A stretch of DNA of 64,000 bases from Microbacterium sufflavum (lineage in GTDB: Bacteria; Actinomycetota; Actinomycetes; Actinomycetales; Microbacteriaceae). Both the position numbers and the translations under genes were made by a program. The notes under the pieces are model-generated. The model saw only the letters and a list, made by a program, of their open reading frames with translations. It ran no database searches and was not told the origin of the DNA. Below are positions 8,631 through 16,926 of this stretch, one piece after another (position 1 is the first letter of the stretch; each line of letters begins with the position of its first letter). The stretch lies in contig NZ_JAHWXK010000001.1 in assembly GCF_023091155.1 (NCBI RefSeq), positions 1,550,001 to 1,614,000 on the forward strand, read 5' to 3'.

Positions 8631-8989
8631 GCGCCGACGTGCTGCGCAGCGCCGAGGCCGCCCTCCGGTTCGGCGACTGGGGCCCCGGCTACCTCGCGCA
8701 GGGCGACGACGCGGCGTTCGGCGTGGTCGTGCTGCGGCCCGGCGACGAGTTCGCCAACCACCTCCACGAGCACCACACCGAGTCGTTCGTGGTGATCGAG
8801 GGGCGCGCCGAGATCTGGCTCGACCGCGACACCCGTCGCGTCGTCGAGACCGGCGACGTGCTGCGCGCCGCGCCGCACGAGGAGCACTTCGTGCGGAACC
8901 CGTTCGACGAGACCTTCCGCGCCGTGTTCGTGAAGACCCCCTGGGTCGACGGCGACAAGGTCGACCGCCCCTGGACGCCCGACGCCTGA
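8627..8989 (+). CDS. Small cupin protein, possible isomerase of the operon
   Basis: Protein of 120 residues with one conserved cupin barrel. The first motif, in [20 protein letters not shown], gives histidine ligands and the Glu; the second, [17 protein letters not shown], gives the further His. Small cupins are often metal-dependent isomerases or epimerases. In E. coli the gene after lsrF is lsrG, which isomerises phospho-DPD; no LsrG-like ABM domain is present here. This cupin occupies the same slot, so it is a reasonable candidate for that step. That role is inference from position only. Confidence 0.75.
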   Translation: MSADVLRSAEAALRFGDWGPGYLAQGDDAAFGVVVLRPGDEFANHLHEHHTESFVVIEGRAEIWLDRDTRRVVETGDVLRAAPHEEHFVRNPFDETFRAVFVKTPWVDGDKVDRPWTPDA

Positions 8990-9063
8990 GCGCCCTGAAC
9001 CCGCATCACCCTCACCCGAGCACGAACCCCTCACCCGAGAAAGATCATCGAAAGGACAGCACC

Positions 9064-10389
9064 ATGAGTGTGCAACGACGCTCCTCATCCCCCGCGCGGC
9101 TGACGCGCCGTGCCCTGCCCGTCATCGCCCTGGCGTCCGTCGCGGGCCTCGTGCTCGCCGGCTGCTCCGGCGACGCGGGGGGCTCCGGCGGCGACGGCGG
9201 CGACAAGACCCTCAAGGTCCTCATCGCCGCCCCGCAGGAGGGCGCGGGCAAGATCCTCGAGGAGGACTTCGAGGCCTCCACCGGCGTCGAGGTCGAGGTC
9301 GAGGTCGTGCCCTACGACCAGATCCAGACCAAGGCGATCCTCGACGCGCAGTCCGGCACCAACAACTACGACGTCATCCAGTACTGGTACACGTCGGTCG
9401 GCGCGCTCGCCGACGCCGGGGCGCTCGCCGACATCACCGACTGGGTGGAGTCCGACGAGGACATCGACTCGGGCGACTTCATCGAGGCGATCTTCGGCCC
9501 CTACTCGCAGTACGAGGACGCGACCTACGGGCTGCCGATCGACGGCGACACGCACGTGCTCTTCTACAACAAGGCGATCTTCGAACGGAACGGCGTCGAG
9601 GTCCCGACCACGTGGGACGAGTACGTCGAGGTGTCGCAGAAGATCACCGACGCCGAGAAGGCGAACGGCGTGTACGGCAACGCGCTGCTCGGCTCGAAGA
9701 GCGCGTTCAACATCGGCTCGACCTTCTTCAACCGTCTCGCCACCATGTCGCCCGACCCGATCGACCCGCAGATGCCGCAGCTCGACACCGAGTACGCGGT
9801 GGCCGCGGCACAGTCGATGCTCGATGCCTCCGGTTCGGCGCTGCCCAGCCCGCTGGAGATCGGGTTCGAGCAGGCGCTGCCGCAGTTCCTCTCCGGCTCC
9901 GTCGGCATGATCGAGTTCTGGACCGACCTGGGCGTGTTCGCGCAGGACCCGGAGCAGTCGAAGATCGTCGACGGCTGGGGCGTCGCGCCGCTGCCGGTCG
10001 GACCCGAGGGCAAGGTCTCCGGAGCGCTGAACGCCGGCTGGGCGATGGGCATCAGCCCGAACGCCAGCGACGAGGACCTCGCGAAGCAGTTCGTCGCGTT
10101 CGCCTCGTCGAAGGAGACGAACGAGAAGCTGATCACCACGACCGGTTCCGGTGTCGACCCCACGCGCACCTCCACCCTGGAGAGCCCGGAGTACATCGAG
10201 TTCGCGCCGGAGGTGTCGGCCGTCGCCGCCCAGGTGCTGCCCAACGCGCAGTCCTGGCCGACCTCGCCGCAGGCCCCCGAGATGATCCAGTCGCTCAGCG
10301 ACAACCTCGCGCTCATGCTGCAGGGCAGCCTGACCGCGGAAGAGGCGATGCAGCAGACCTGGGACACCTGGCAGTCCCTGGCCGACTGA
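9064..10389 (+). CDS. ABC transporter solute-binding lipoprotein (CUT1, family 1)
   Basis: Protein of 441 residues. It has a basic start, a hydrophobic stretch and the lipobox VLAGC, with C34 as the lipidated residue, followed by a Gly/Ser-rich linker. The rest is a family-1 solute-binding protein: GLPIDGDTHVLFYNKAIFER and VPTTWDEYVEVSQKI are the typical sugar-binding-protein segments. It should capture the operon's substrate outside the membrane. This is a different binding-protein family from LsrB, which belongs to the ribose-type periplasmic proteins. A GAAAGGAC ribosome site precedes the ATG. Confidence 0.9.
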   Translation: MSVQRRSSSPARLTRRALPVIALASVAGLVLAGCSGDAGGSGGDGGDKTLKVLIAAPQEGAGKILEEDFEASTGVEVEVEVVPYDQIQTKAILDAQSGTNNYDVIQYWYTSVGALADAGALADITDWVESDEDIDSGDFIEAIFGPYSQYEDATYGLPIDGDTHVLFYNKAIFERNGVEVPTTWDEYVEVSQKITDAEKANGVYGNALLGSKSAFNIGSTFFNRLATMSPDPIDPQMPQLDTEYAVAAAQSMLDASGSALPSPLEIGFEQALPQFLSGSVGMIEFWTDLGVFAQDPEQSKIVDGWGVAPLPVGPEGKVSGALNAGWAMGISPNASDEDLAKQFVAFASSKETNEKLITTTGSGVDPTRTSTLESPEYIEFAPEVSAVAAQVLPNAQSWPTSPQAPEMIQSLSDNLALMLQGSLTAEEAMQQTWDTWQSLAD

Positions 10390-10418
10390 TCGCCTCGTCG
10401 AACCCGAAAGGACAGCTC

Positions 10419-11324
10419 ATGTCGCAACCCGTCACCTCCCGGCGCCGCGCCCGACGCGCGTCGTGGACGGGCCGCGCCCTGCTGGCGCCCGCCATCCTCG
10501 CGATCGTGATCATCGCGATCTACCCGCTCGCCTACATCGTCGCCGCGTCGTTCTCCGACTCGTCGCTGGGGCGTCCGTTCGCGGACTGGGTCGGGTTCGA
10601 CAACTTCGCGGCACTGCTGGGGGACGGGGTCACCCTCCCGTCCCTCGGCAGGTCGCTGCTCTTCGCGATCCCGTCCGCCCTGATCGCCCTCGTCGCCGGT
10701 CTCGTGGTGGCCCTGTCACTCGACGCGGCCGTCAAGGGCGGACGGATCATCCGGGTGCTGCTCCTGCTGCCGCTGATGACGCCGCCCGTGATGGCGGGCG
10801 TGATCTGGAAGCTCATGCTCGCCCCCACCGGCGGGCTGCTCAACAACATCGGTCAGTCGTTCAGCCCGGGCGCCGAGCCGTTCCTGTTCCTCGGCTCGAG
10901 CCCGGCGGCGATGGTCTCGCTGATCGTGGTCGACGCGTGGCAGTGGACGCCCTTCTGCGTGCTGCTCGTGTTCGCCGCGCTGCAGACCCTGCCGACCGAG
11001 GTCTACGAGGCCTCACAGGTCGACGGCGCCGGGGTGTGGCAGACGTTCTGGCGCATCACGTTCCCGCTCGTGCTGCCGAGCCTGGTCACCGTGCTGCTGC
11101 TCAAGCTCGTGGTGTCGTTCAAGGTGTTCGACCTGGTGTTCATCATGACCGGCGGCGGACCCGGCTTCGACACCACCGTCAGCAGCTTCGAGATCTACCG
11201 CACCGGGTTGCAGACCTTCGACGTGGGGGCTGCCGCCGCGCAGACCATCGCGTTCCTGGTGCTGGTCACCATCGTCATCCTGCCGCTCAACGCCGTCCGG
11301 CAGCGCCTGCACAGGGAGAGCTGA
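10419..11324 (+). CDS. CUT1 sugar ABC transporter permease (MalF type)
   Basis: Protein of 301 residues with about six membrane segments, the first being LLAPAILAIVIIAIYPLAYIV. The cytoplasmic EAA loop that docks the ATPase reads YEASQVDGAGVWQTFWRITF. The ATG at 10419 follows GAAAGGACAGCTC; longer upstream readings run into the binding-protein gene and are not real. It pairs with the next permease and the lipoprotein. No ATPase gene accompanies them, so a shared MsmK/UgpC-type ATPase elsewhere is expected, as is common for actinobacterial CUT1 systems. Confidence 0.9.
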   Translation: MSQPVTSRRRARRASWTGRALLAPAILAIVIIAIYPLAYIVAASFSDSSLGRPFADWVGFDNFAALLGDGVTLPSLGRSLLFAIPSALIALVAGLVVALSLDAAVKGGRIIRVLLLLPLMTPPVMAGVIWKLMLAPTGGLLNNIGQSFSPGAEPFLFLGSSPAAMVSLIVVDAWQWTPFCVLLVFAALQTLPTEVYEASQVDGAGVWQTFWRITFPLVLPSLVTVLLLKLVVSFKVFDLVFIMTGGGPGFDTTVSSFEIYRTGLQTFDVGAAAAQTIAFLVLVTIVILPLNAVRQRLHRES

Positions 11325-11325
11325 C

Positions 11326-12261
11326 ATGTCGCTCACACTCCGCACCTCCGACCACGCCTCCGACAGCGCGACCGTCACGCTGGTCGTGCCGGACGCGCGC
11401 CGCCGTCGTCGCCGCAGCCGCACCTCGAGCATCTCGCGCCCCGGTCGCCCGTCCGTGCTCGTCACCGTCGTGAAGTGGGTCGTGATCCTCGTCGCGATCG
11501 TGCTCGCCCTGCTGCCCGTGCTGTACATGGTGGGCATGTCGTTCAAGAGCCCGGACGACATCCTGTCCACCCGCATCCTGCCCTCGCGGCTCGCGTTCGA
11601 GAACTGGGTCGGCGCGTTCGAGAACTGGCCCATCCTCACCTACCTGCGCAACTCCCTCGGTGCCGCGCTCGTGGCGGTGCTGGTGTCGCTCGTCGTCTCG
11701 ATCCCCGCCAACTACGCCATGGCGCGGCTCCGCGCGGGCGGGAAGCAGACCCTCGGGCTGATCGTCTCCGCCTACGTCGCCCCGCCGATCGTCGCGATCA
11801 TCCCGTTGTTCGTGCTGGTGCGCACCGCCGGGCTGATGGACTCCGTGATCGGGCTCGGCATCGTGGAGGGCCTGCTGCTCACCCCGGTCGCCGTGTGGCT
11901 GCTGGACGGGTTCTTCCGCGCGATCCCGTTCGAGGTCGACGAGGCCGCGCAGATCGACGGCTGCGGACCGCTGCGCACCCTGTGGGCGGTCATCCTCCCG
12001 CTCACCGCGCCCGGCATCGTGGCCGTGTCGATCATCGTGTTCATCCTCGCGTACAACGACTTCCTCATCCCGCTGCTGCTCACGCAGAGCATCGACTCGC
12101 AGACCCTCCCGGTCGGCATCGCGCTCATGCAGGGCGGCCGCGAGGTGATGTTCGGGCAGATGGCCGCCGCCAGCCTCGCCGGCCTCATCCCGATCTACCT
12201 GCTCGCGCTGTTCCTGCAGAAGTGGCTCGTCGGCGGGCTGACGCAGGGGAGTGTGAAGTAG
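11326..12261 (+). CDS. CUT1 sugar ABC transporter permease (MalG type)
   Basis: Protein of 311 residues. An unusually basic cytoplasmic N-terminus (RRRRRRSRTSS region, about 23-36) precedes six membrane segments. The EAA loop is DEAAQIDGCGPLRTLWAVIL. It begins one base after the previous permease stop. It is the last gene of the operon that starts with the GntR regulator. No clear hairpin follows; 109 bases separate it from the convergent HIT gene. Confidence 0.9.
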   Translation: MSLTLRTSDHASDSATVTLVVPDARRRRRRSRTSSISRPGRPSVLVTVVKWVVILVAIVLALLPVLYMVGMSFKSPDDILSTRILPSRLAFENWVGAFENWPILTYLRNSLGAALVAVLVSLVVSIPANYAMARLRAGGKQTLGLIVSAYVAPPIVAIIPLFVLVRTAGLMDSVIGLGIVEGLLLTPVAVWLLDGFFRAIPFEVDEAAQIDGCGPLRTLWAVILPLTAPGIVAVSIIVFILAYNDFLIPLLLTQSIDSQTLPVGIALMQGGREVMFGQMAAASLAGLIPIYLLALFLQKWLVGGLTQGSVK

Positions 12262-12370
12262 CCCGAGTGGTTCGGTGCGGCCCGTGTGCGGGGTCGGAGA
12301 CGTGCCGGGCGAGGTGGTCCGGGGTGCGTCTGTGAGGCCGCGACAGGGGCGGAGCGGGGGATGGATCGCG

Positions 12371-12874
12371 TCAGGGGGCGGGGCGGCGCGCGATCGAGAT
12401 CGAGTCGGCGGCGGCGAGGCGTCGGAGGTGGGCCGTGATGCGGGCCCGGAGATCGTCGTGCTGCGGGCCGAGGCGGGTGGCGGCGTCGTGCCAGTTCGAG
12501 GGGTCGTAGCGCCAGACGGGCCAGGACCTCAGGTCGGGCGCTTCCCACTCGTAGCGGGGCCAGATGTGGGCGTGGACGAAGGCGTCGTTGTTGCCGAGGA
12601 TGTCGATGTTGATGCGACGGAACGCCGGATCGACCTCTCTGCAGGCGTGCTCCACGGCCGTGGCGAGGAGGTCGACGGCGGCGAGGAACCGTACCCGTTC
12701 CTCCCGCGGCAGGTCCGCCAGCGCGGTGGCCTCCGGATCCGTGCCGAGCAGCACGCAGTAGCCGGGGAGGAACTGCACATCGCCGATCACCGCGTAGCCG
12801 CCGGGCAGTTCGGCGAGCAGCGTCGGGTTCTCTCCCCGCGCGGCGGAGCGGATGCGGTCGTCACGCCAGTCCAT
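12371..12874 (-). CDS. HIT-superfamily hydrolase
   Basis: Protein of 167 residues starting MDWRDDRIRSAARGEN. The core is CVLLGTDPEATALADLP, then INIDILGNNDAFVHAHIWPRY. The HAHIW segment resembles the histidine triad of HIT proteins (HxHxH), with the third His replaced by Trp-Pro. The usual activity of the superfamily is hydrolysis or transfer at nucleotidyl-phosphate bonds, for example Ap4A; the changed triad leaves this open. I placed the start at 12874; the frame stays open upstream but that DNA is the divergent promoter of the HNH gene. Confidence 0.7.
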   Translation of the reverse strand: MDWRDDRIRSAARGENPTLLAELPGGYAVIGDVQFLPGYCVLLGTDPEATALADLPREERVRFLAAVDLLATAVEHACREVDPAFRRINIDILGNNDAFVHAHIWPRYEWEAPDLRSWPVWRYDPSNWHDAATRLGPQHDDLRARITAHLRRLAAADSISIARRPAP

Positions 12875-13053
12875 GCCGCCGATGCTATCGATGGGTGCTC
12901 CGGCGGGGACGATCGGGTCGCGAGGGCGTGGTCTGCGAGCTCGTTCCGTCGGGCGCCACCGTGCGGTTCGTGGAGGGCGTCGGTGGCCCTCACGCCCCCC
13001 GATATCCCGGTTCTCGATTCGAACAAAGATACGAAACTCGCCGCCGTCGACGG

Positions 13054-13059
13054 TAGAAT
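13054..13059 (+). promoter_or_regulatory. -10 box of the DUF222-HNH gene (leaderless)
   Basis: TAGAAT lies exactly six bases before the ATG at 13066, with no ribosome site between. The spacing predicts an mRNA beginning at the start codon. Confidence 0.55.
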
Positions 13060-13065
13060 CGGGGC

Positions 13066-14436
13066 ATGTCCACACTCTCCGGTTTGCACGAGGCGATGTC
13101 CCGCCTCGACGCCGCGTGGGGTGGCGCGGGCGATCCGATGGACCTGAACCGCGAGCAGTTGATCGCGGTGAACGACGCGATCGGCGTGCTGCGGAGACGC
13201 CTCGACGCGGTGCACGTGTCGGTGGGAGCGGGCATCGCGCGGGAGTCGCGGCCTGAGCTCGGTGCCGGCAGCCTGGCGAAGCAGCAGGGCTATCGGAACC
13301 CGGCGAGGCTGATCGCCGCGACGACCGGAGTCTCGACGGGAGAGGCGGCGCGACTGGTGGCGGTGGGCGAGGCCACGGCCCCGCGCGCCGACCTCCTGGG
13401 GCAGCGACTGCCGGCGAAGTGCCCGTCCGTGCGGGAGGCGTTGGCTGCGGGTGCGCTCGGTGCGCCGGCGGCCGCGCTGATCGTCGCGATGCTCGACCGG
13501 TGCCGCGTGGCCGTGGGTGCTGCTCGGGTGGCGGAGGCCGAGCGGGTGCTGGTGGAGCAGGCGGCGGGGTTGTCGGTGGATGAGGTGCGGCGGTTGGTGG
13601 TGCGGGCGGAGGCGTGGGTCGATCCGGATGGGGCGGAGCCGCGGGCGGAGGAGCAGCGGTCGCGTCGGTCGTTGACGCTGTTCGAGCGTGACGGGATGGT
13701 GCATCTGAACGCGGTGCTGGATGCGGAGACGGCGGCGCCGGTGGTGGCGGCGATCCGGGGGTTCGTGTCGGCAGCGTTCGCGGCGCGTCACGAGGCGCCG
13801 GATGCGGGGGCTCCGGATGCGGACCGTCGTACGGTGCCGATGATCCAGGCGGATGCGTTGTCGGCGTTCGCGGGGCACGTGCTCGGGTGTGCGTCGCGGT
13901 TGCCGCTGGCCGGGGCGACGGTGGTGGTGCGGGTGGGTCTGGGGGATCTGGAGGCGGGGTCGGGGTCGGCGCAGGTGGACGGGATCGATCAGCCGGTGAG
14001 CGTCGGGGCGGTGCGGCGGATGGCGGCGGGCGGCGGGGTGATCCCGTGTGTGCTCGGCGGGGGCAGTGAGGTGTTGGACTGGGGGCGGGAGAAGCGGTTG
14101 TTCACCCGGGCGCAGCGGCTGGCGTTGGTGGAGCGGGACGGGGGGTGTGCGATGTGCGGGTTGCCGCCGGAGATGACGAAGGCGCATCACATCCGGTGGT
14201 GGTCGCGCGACCGCGGGCCGACGGATCTGTCCAACGGGGTGCTGCTGTGCGAGACGTGTCACCATCGCATCCACGACAACGGGTGGGACATCCACATCGA
14301 CAGCGGAGAACGCGGCAGTGGTGGCGGTGGTAGCGGCGGCGGGATGGCGAGGGTGTGGTTCGTGCCTCCGCGGTACATCGACCCCGCACGCACGCCCCGG
14401 CTCGGTGGGCGGGCCCGCTTCGACATCGCCGCCTGA
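13066..14436 (+). CDS. DUF222 / HNH endonuclease family protein (13E12-like)
   Basis: Protein of 456 residues. An Ala-rich helical DUF222 region fills about residues 20-330. The HNH nuclease motif follows: CAMCGLPPEMTKAHHIRWW, then GPTDLSNGVLLCETCHHRIH, with two CxxC zinc pairs and the catalytic His pair. The family is widespread and multi-copy in actinobacteria and related to the 13E12 repeat proteins of mycobacteria; its biological role is not established. A Gly/Ser-rich linker (about residues 414-425) precedes the C-terminal tail. Codon use shifts to more Val/Gly GTG/GGG runs than the neighbours, which may reflect a mobile history. Confidence 0.85.
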   Translation: MSTLSGLHEAMSRLDAAWGGAGDPMDLNREQLIAVNDAIGVLRRRLDAVHVSVGAGIARESRPELGAGSLAKQQGYRNPARLIAATTGVSTGEAARLVAVGEATAPRADLLGQRLPAKCPSVREALAAGALGAPAAALIVAMLDRCRVAVGAARVAEAERVLVEQAAGLSVDEVRRLVVRAEAWVDPDGAEPRAEEQRSRRSLTLFERDGMVHLNAVLDAETAAPVVAAIRGFVSAAFAARHEAPDAGAPDADRRTVPMIQADALSAFAGHVLGCASRLPLAGATVVVRVGLGDLEAGSGSAQVDGIDQPVSVGAVRRMAAGGGVIPCVLGGGSEVLDWGREKRLFTRAQRLALVERDGGCAMCGLPPEMTKAHHIRWWSRDRGPTDLSNGVLLCETCHHRIHDNGWDIHIDSGERGSGGGGSGGGMARVWFVPPRYIDPARTPRLGGRARFDIAA

Positions 14437-14483
14437 CGGGTGTTCGGGTGGTGGGGGTGGGCTCGAGTCGCGTCGAGGCGGGG

Positions 14484-15210
14484 TCAGCGGCTGCGGCCGA
14501 CTCCGGCGGCGCGCAGGCGATCAGCGATCAGGATGCCGAGGGCGGTGGCGGCGACACAGCTTGCGAGTGTGATCGCGAAGAAGAGCAGCTGCACCGGAAG
14601 GGTGAAACCGCCCAGGTCGAACGACGCCCACGCGAGCAGGGGATACACGACCCCCACCACCACGGCCCCGACGTAGTGCAGCCACGTGCCCCAGTAGCGC
14701 CACATCACGAACAGGAACGGCAGCTCGGTGAAGGCCGCCCACCACAGGTTCGTCGCCACGCTGCCGAAGCCGTACCCGGAGAACGGCACGATCACAAGCC
14801 CGGCCAGCAACCCGACCAGCAGACCCACGAGCGGCGCGCGCAGCAGGCGCAGGGCCGATCACCGACGGCAGCAGCCACAGGCCGGCGAGAGCGACGCTCA
14901 CGAACGGCAGCCCCGGGAACAGGATCGTCGACACCCAGTTCGCGGGAGCGAGCAGCAGCCCGCCGGCCACGCCCAGCGCGGCGCACGTCAGCAGCAGCGC
15001 CGTCGGGAACCGGAAGCGCCGCCTGCCGGAGACACCGCCGTCCGGCGCGCTCATGCGAGGGGTACCGAGGTCCGCGGGTTCCGGCGCGTTCATGTGATCG
15101 GGTCCGCCATCCGTAGCTTCCGGCGCGCTCGTGTGATCGGGTGCGCCGTCCGTAGTTTCCGGCGCCTTCGCGTGATCGGGTGCGCCGTCGGCCGTATCCT
15201 GAGCGCTCAT
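14484..15210 (-). pseudogene. ECF-transporter S-component-like gene, frameshifted
   Basis: A hydrophobic protein split over two reading frames. The N-terminal frame begins MSAQDTADGAPDH at 15210 (ATGA overlap with the flavoprotein stop) and runs through TALLLTCAALGVAGGLLLAP to LAGLWLLPSVIG. The C-terminal frame resumes with LRLLRAPLVGLLVGLLAGL and ends at 14484. The switch falls around 14855-14865. The joined protein parallels the intact S component at 18786-19331 (compare HVLPGIIAQEVLRLPLVAL with WLLPSVIG plus LRLLRAPLVGLL). Either a one-base indel has broken the gene, or the base call is wrong, or a GTG at 14828 starts a separate C-terminal protein. The N-terminus carries four 13-residue repeats. 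Confidence 0.65.
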
Positions 15211-15219
15211 GCGAGGGGT
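15047..15219 (-). repeat. 39-bp tandem repeats at the flavoprotein/S-component junction
   Basis: Three 39-bp units (15081-15119, 15120-15158, 15159-15197) encode ADGAPDHAKAPET, TDGAPDHTSAPEA and TDGGPDHMNAPEP. The direct repeat GCGCTCATGCGAGGGGT stands at 15047-15063 and again at 15203-15219, 156 bp apart, exactly four units. Each copy contains an in-frame start codon (15210 and 15054). The array therefore looks like a duplication of the original gene junction that expanded the N-terminus. Confidence 0.75.
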
Positions 15220-16082
15220 TCCGACGCGGCCTCGCGGGCGGCCTTCGACGCGGGCGACGCCGCTCCGATCTTCCAATACCCGCAGAAGCTCACGGCGTTT
15301 TTGTCCGCGCCGCGCTCGCCCACGAGGAGCCTGCGGGCACCGGAGGCCAGCGACTGCTCCCCGGCCGCATAGGCGTGGAAGGGCGCGCCCGGAAGCTCGC
15401 TCCGGCCCAGCGCCTCCAGGGCGAGAGCACCGGGCGCCGCGTCGTGGGGGCGCACGATCCAGACCACGTCGAGCCCCGGAGGGCGCGGGAAGTCCAGGGC
15501 GTCGTCGTCGGCCGGCACCTCGACGATCGCGGTGCCGGTGGCGTGCGCCGGGAGCGAGGCGGCGATCCCGGCGATCGCGGGCAGGGCGGTCTCATCGCCG
15601 ACGAGCACCACGCGATCGGTCCCCCGCTGCGGGTTGAACGTGAGGCCCTCGTCGATGATGAGCACGTGCTCGCCGGGCTCGCAGGTCTCCGCCCACCGCG
15701 ACGCCGGGCCCGCCGTGCCGTCGGCCGCAGAACCGTGCAACACGAAGTCCACGTCGATCTCCGCCCCTGCCTTGGCGGTCGCCGTCCGGAAGGCGCGCAC
15801 CGTGTAGTTGCGCATCACGGGCCGCTCGCCGTCGGGGATGCGCAGGAACTTGAGATAGCCGAACATCTTGTTCGCCTTCGCCGGCACCCGGTCGAGACCG
15901 GCCTCGCCGCCGATGGGCAGGAACAGCCGGAACCACTGGTCGTACCCCATCGGGCGGAACCGGTCGATCTCACCGCCGCCGAGCGTCACGCGGATCCAGT
16001 GCGACGAGAGCCGTTCAGAGCGCAGCACGGTGAGGTGCAGGAGTTCGGTCGTCTCGGGCTTGACCATCTTGCTGAATGCCAT
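15207..16082 (-). CDS. Siderophore-interacting protein (FAD ferric-siderophore reductase)
   Basis: Protein of 291 residues in the ViuB/SIP family. The N-terminal FAD-binding barrel contains VMRNYTVRAFR, where RxYTxR binds the flavin. The C-terminal NAD(P)H domain has VLVGDETALPAIAGIAASLP, AGEQSLASGARRLL and the family ending SFCGYWKIG. Such proteins reduce ferric siderophores in the cytoplasm to release iron. It lies eleven bases after the EcfT gene and upstream of the frameshifted S component. With the iron box ahead of the operon this ties the ECF transporter to iron. Confidence 0.9.
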   Translation of the reverse strand: MAFSKMVKPETTELLHLTVLRSERLSSHWIRVTLGGGEIDRFRPMGYDQWFRLFLPIGGEAGLDRVPAKANKMFGYLKFLRIPDGERPVMRNYTVRAFRTATAKAGAEIDVDFVLHGSAADGTAGPASRWAETCEPGEHVLIIDEGLTFNPQRGTDRVVLVGDETALPAIAGIAASLPAHATGTAIVEVPADDDALDFPRPPGLDVVWIVRPHDAAPGALALEALGRSELPGAPFHAYAAGEQSLASGARRLLVGERGADKNAVSFCGYWKIGAASPASKAAREAASEPLA

Positions 16083-16092
16083 GGAGTGCCTT

Positions 16093-16926
16093 TCAGGAGA
16101 GGGGGAGCTGCCAGGGGAAGAAGACGAGGAAGATCGCCGCCGAGGTGAGGAGCATCGCCACGGTGAACACGGTGTCGCGCACGCGGAACGGCACCAGGTG
16201 CCGCTCGGTCCGCGTCGGATGCGCGCCGAACGCCCGGGAATCCATCGCCAGGGCCACGCGCTCGGCATGCCGGATGGCCCCGGCGAGCAGCGGCACGATG
16301 TACCCCCAGCCTCGGGCGATGCGGGAGAGGGGACCGCGCCCGCCGTGGTACCCGCGCACCCGGTGCGCCGCGCGGATCACCGCCAGCTCGTGCCCGAACC
16401 GCGGCACGAAGCGGAACGCCGCCAGAGCCGTGTACCCGATGCGGTACGGCACCCGCAGCTGCTGCACGCTCGCCCGCACCAGGTCGGAGCCGCTGGTCGT
16501 GAGGCCGCCCACCAGCGCCAGCGCGACGATCGCCCCCAACCGCAGCGCGGTGGCCGCGCCGATCGTGAGCGCGCCGCTGTACAGCGTCCAGTCGCCCACC
16601 GAGAGCAGCGCCGGGGTGCCGTCGACCCGTGCGGCATCGACCCACAGCGAGAACCCGACGGTGACCGCGAGCATCCCCAACGGCAGGCCGAGCAGCAGCA
16701 GCGCGAGCAGCCGCCCGGTGACCCTGGCTCCGGACAGGATCAGCACGTACGCGAGCGCGAGGAACGCGGCGGGCGTCGCGAGATCGCGCACGAACACGAG
16801 CAGCACCATCGCGGGAGCGAACCCCGCGACCTTCGCGAGCGGGTTGAGCGCATACAGGAACTGGTGCGGCGCCGTCGCGGTGAGACGCGCGTACGGGTCG
16901 AACACGGTGCCGGTGCTGCCGCTCAC
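16093..16926 (-). CDS. ecfT: ECF transporter transmembrane (T) component
   Basis: Protein of 277 residues from a GTG at 16926 that overlaps the ATPase stop (GTGA). There are several hydrophobic helices, then the cytoplasmic coupling region VRASVQQLRVPYRIGYTALA and the later FVPRFGHELAVIRAAHRVRG and ERVALAMDSRAFG, which match EcfT coupling motifs (the AxxSRAFG type). EcfT links the S component to the ATPases. The closest known arrangement is the YkoEDC/cobalt-type ECF module. Confidence 0.85.
   Translation of the reverse strand: MSGSTGTVFDPYARLTATAPHQFLYALNPLAKVAGFAPAMVLLVFVRDLATPAAFLALAYVLILSGARVTGRLLALLLLGLPLGMLAVTVGFSLWVDAARVDGTPALLSVGDWTLYSGALTIGAATALRLGAIVALALVGGLTTSGSDLVRASVQQLRVPYRIGYTALAAFRFVPRFGHELAVIRAAHRVRGYHGGRGPLSRIARGWGYIVPLLAGAIRHAERVALAMDSRAFGAHPTRTERHLVPFRVRDTVFTVAMLLTSAAIFLVFFPWQLPLS

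Noticed and set aside
12875..13065. Longer N-terminus of the HIT protein
   Set aside because: The frame is open but the translation is Arg/Pro-rich low complexity and covers the divergent promoter with its TAGAAT box.
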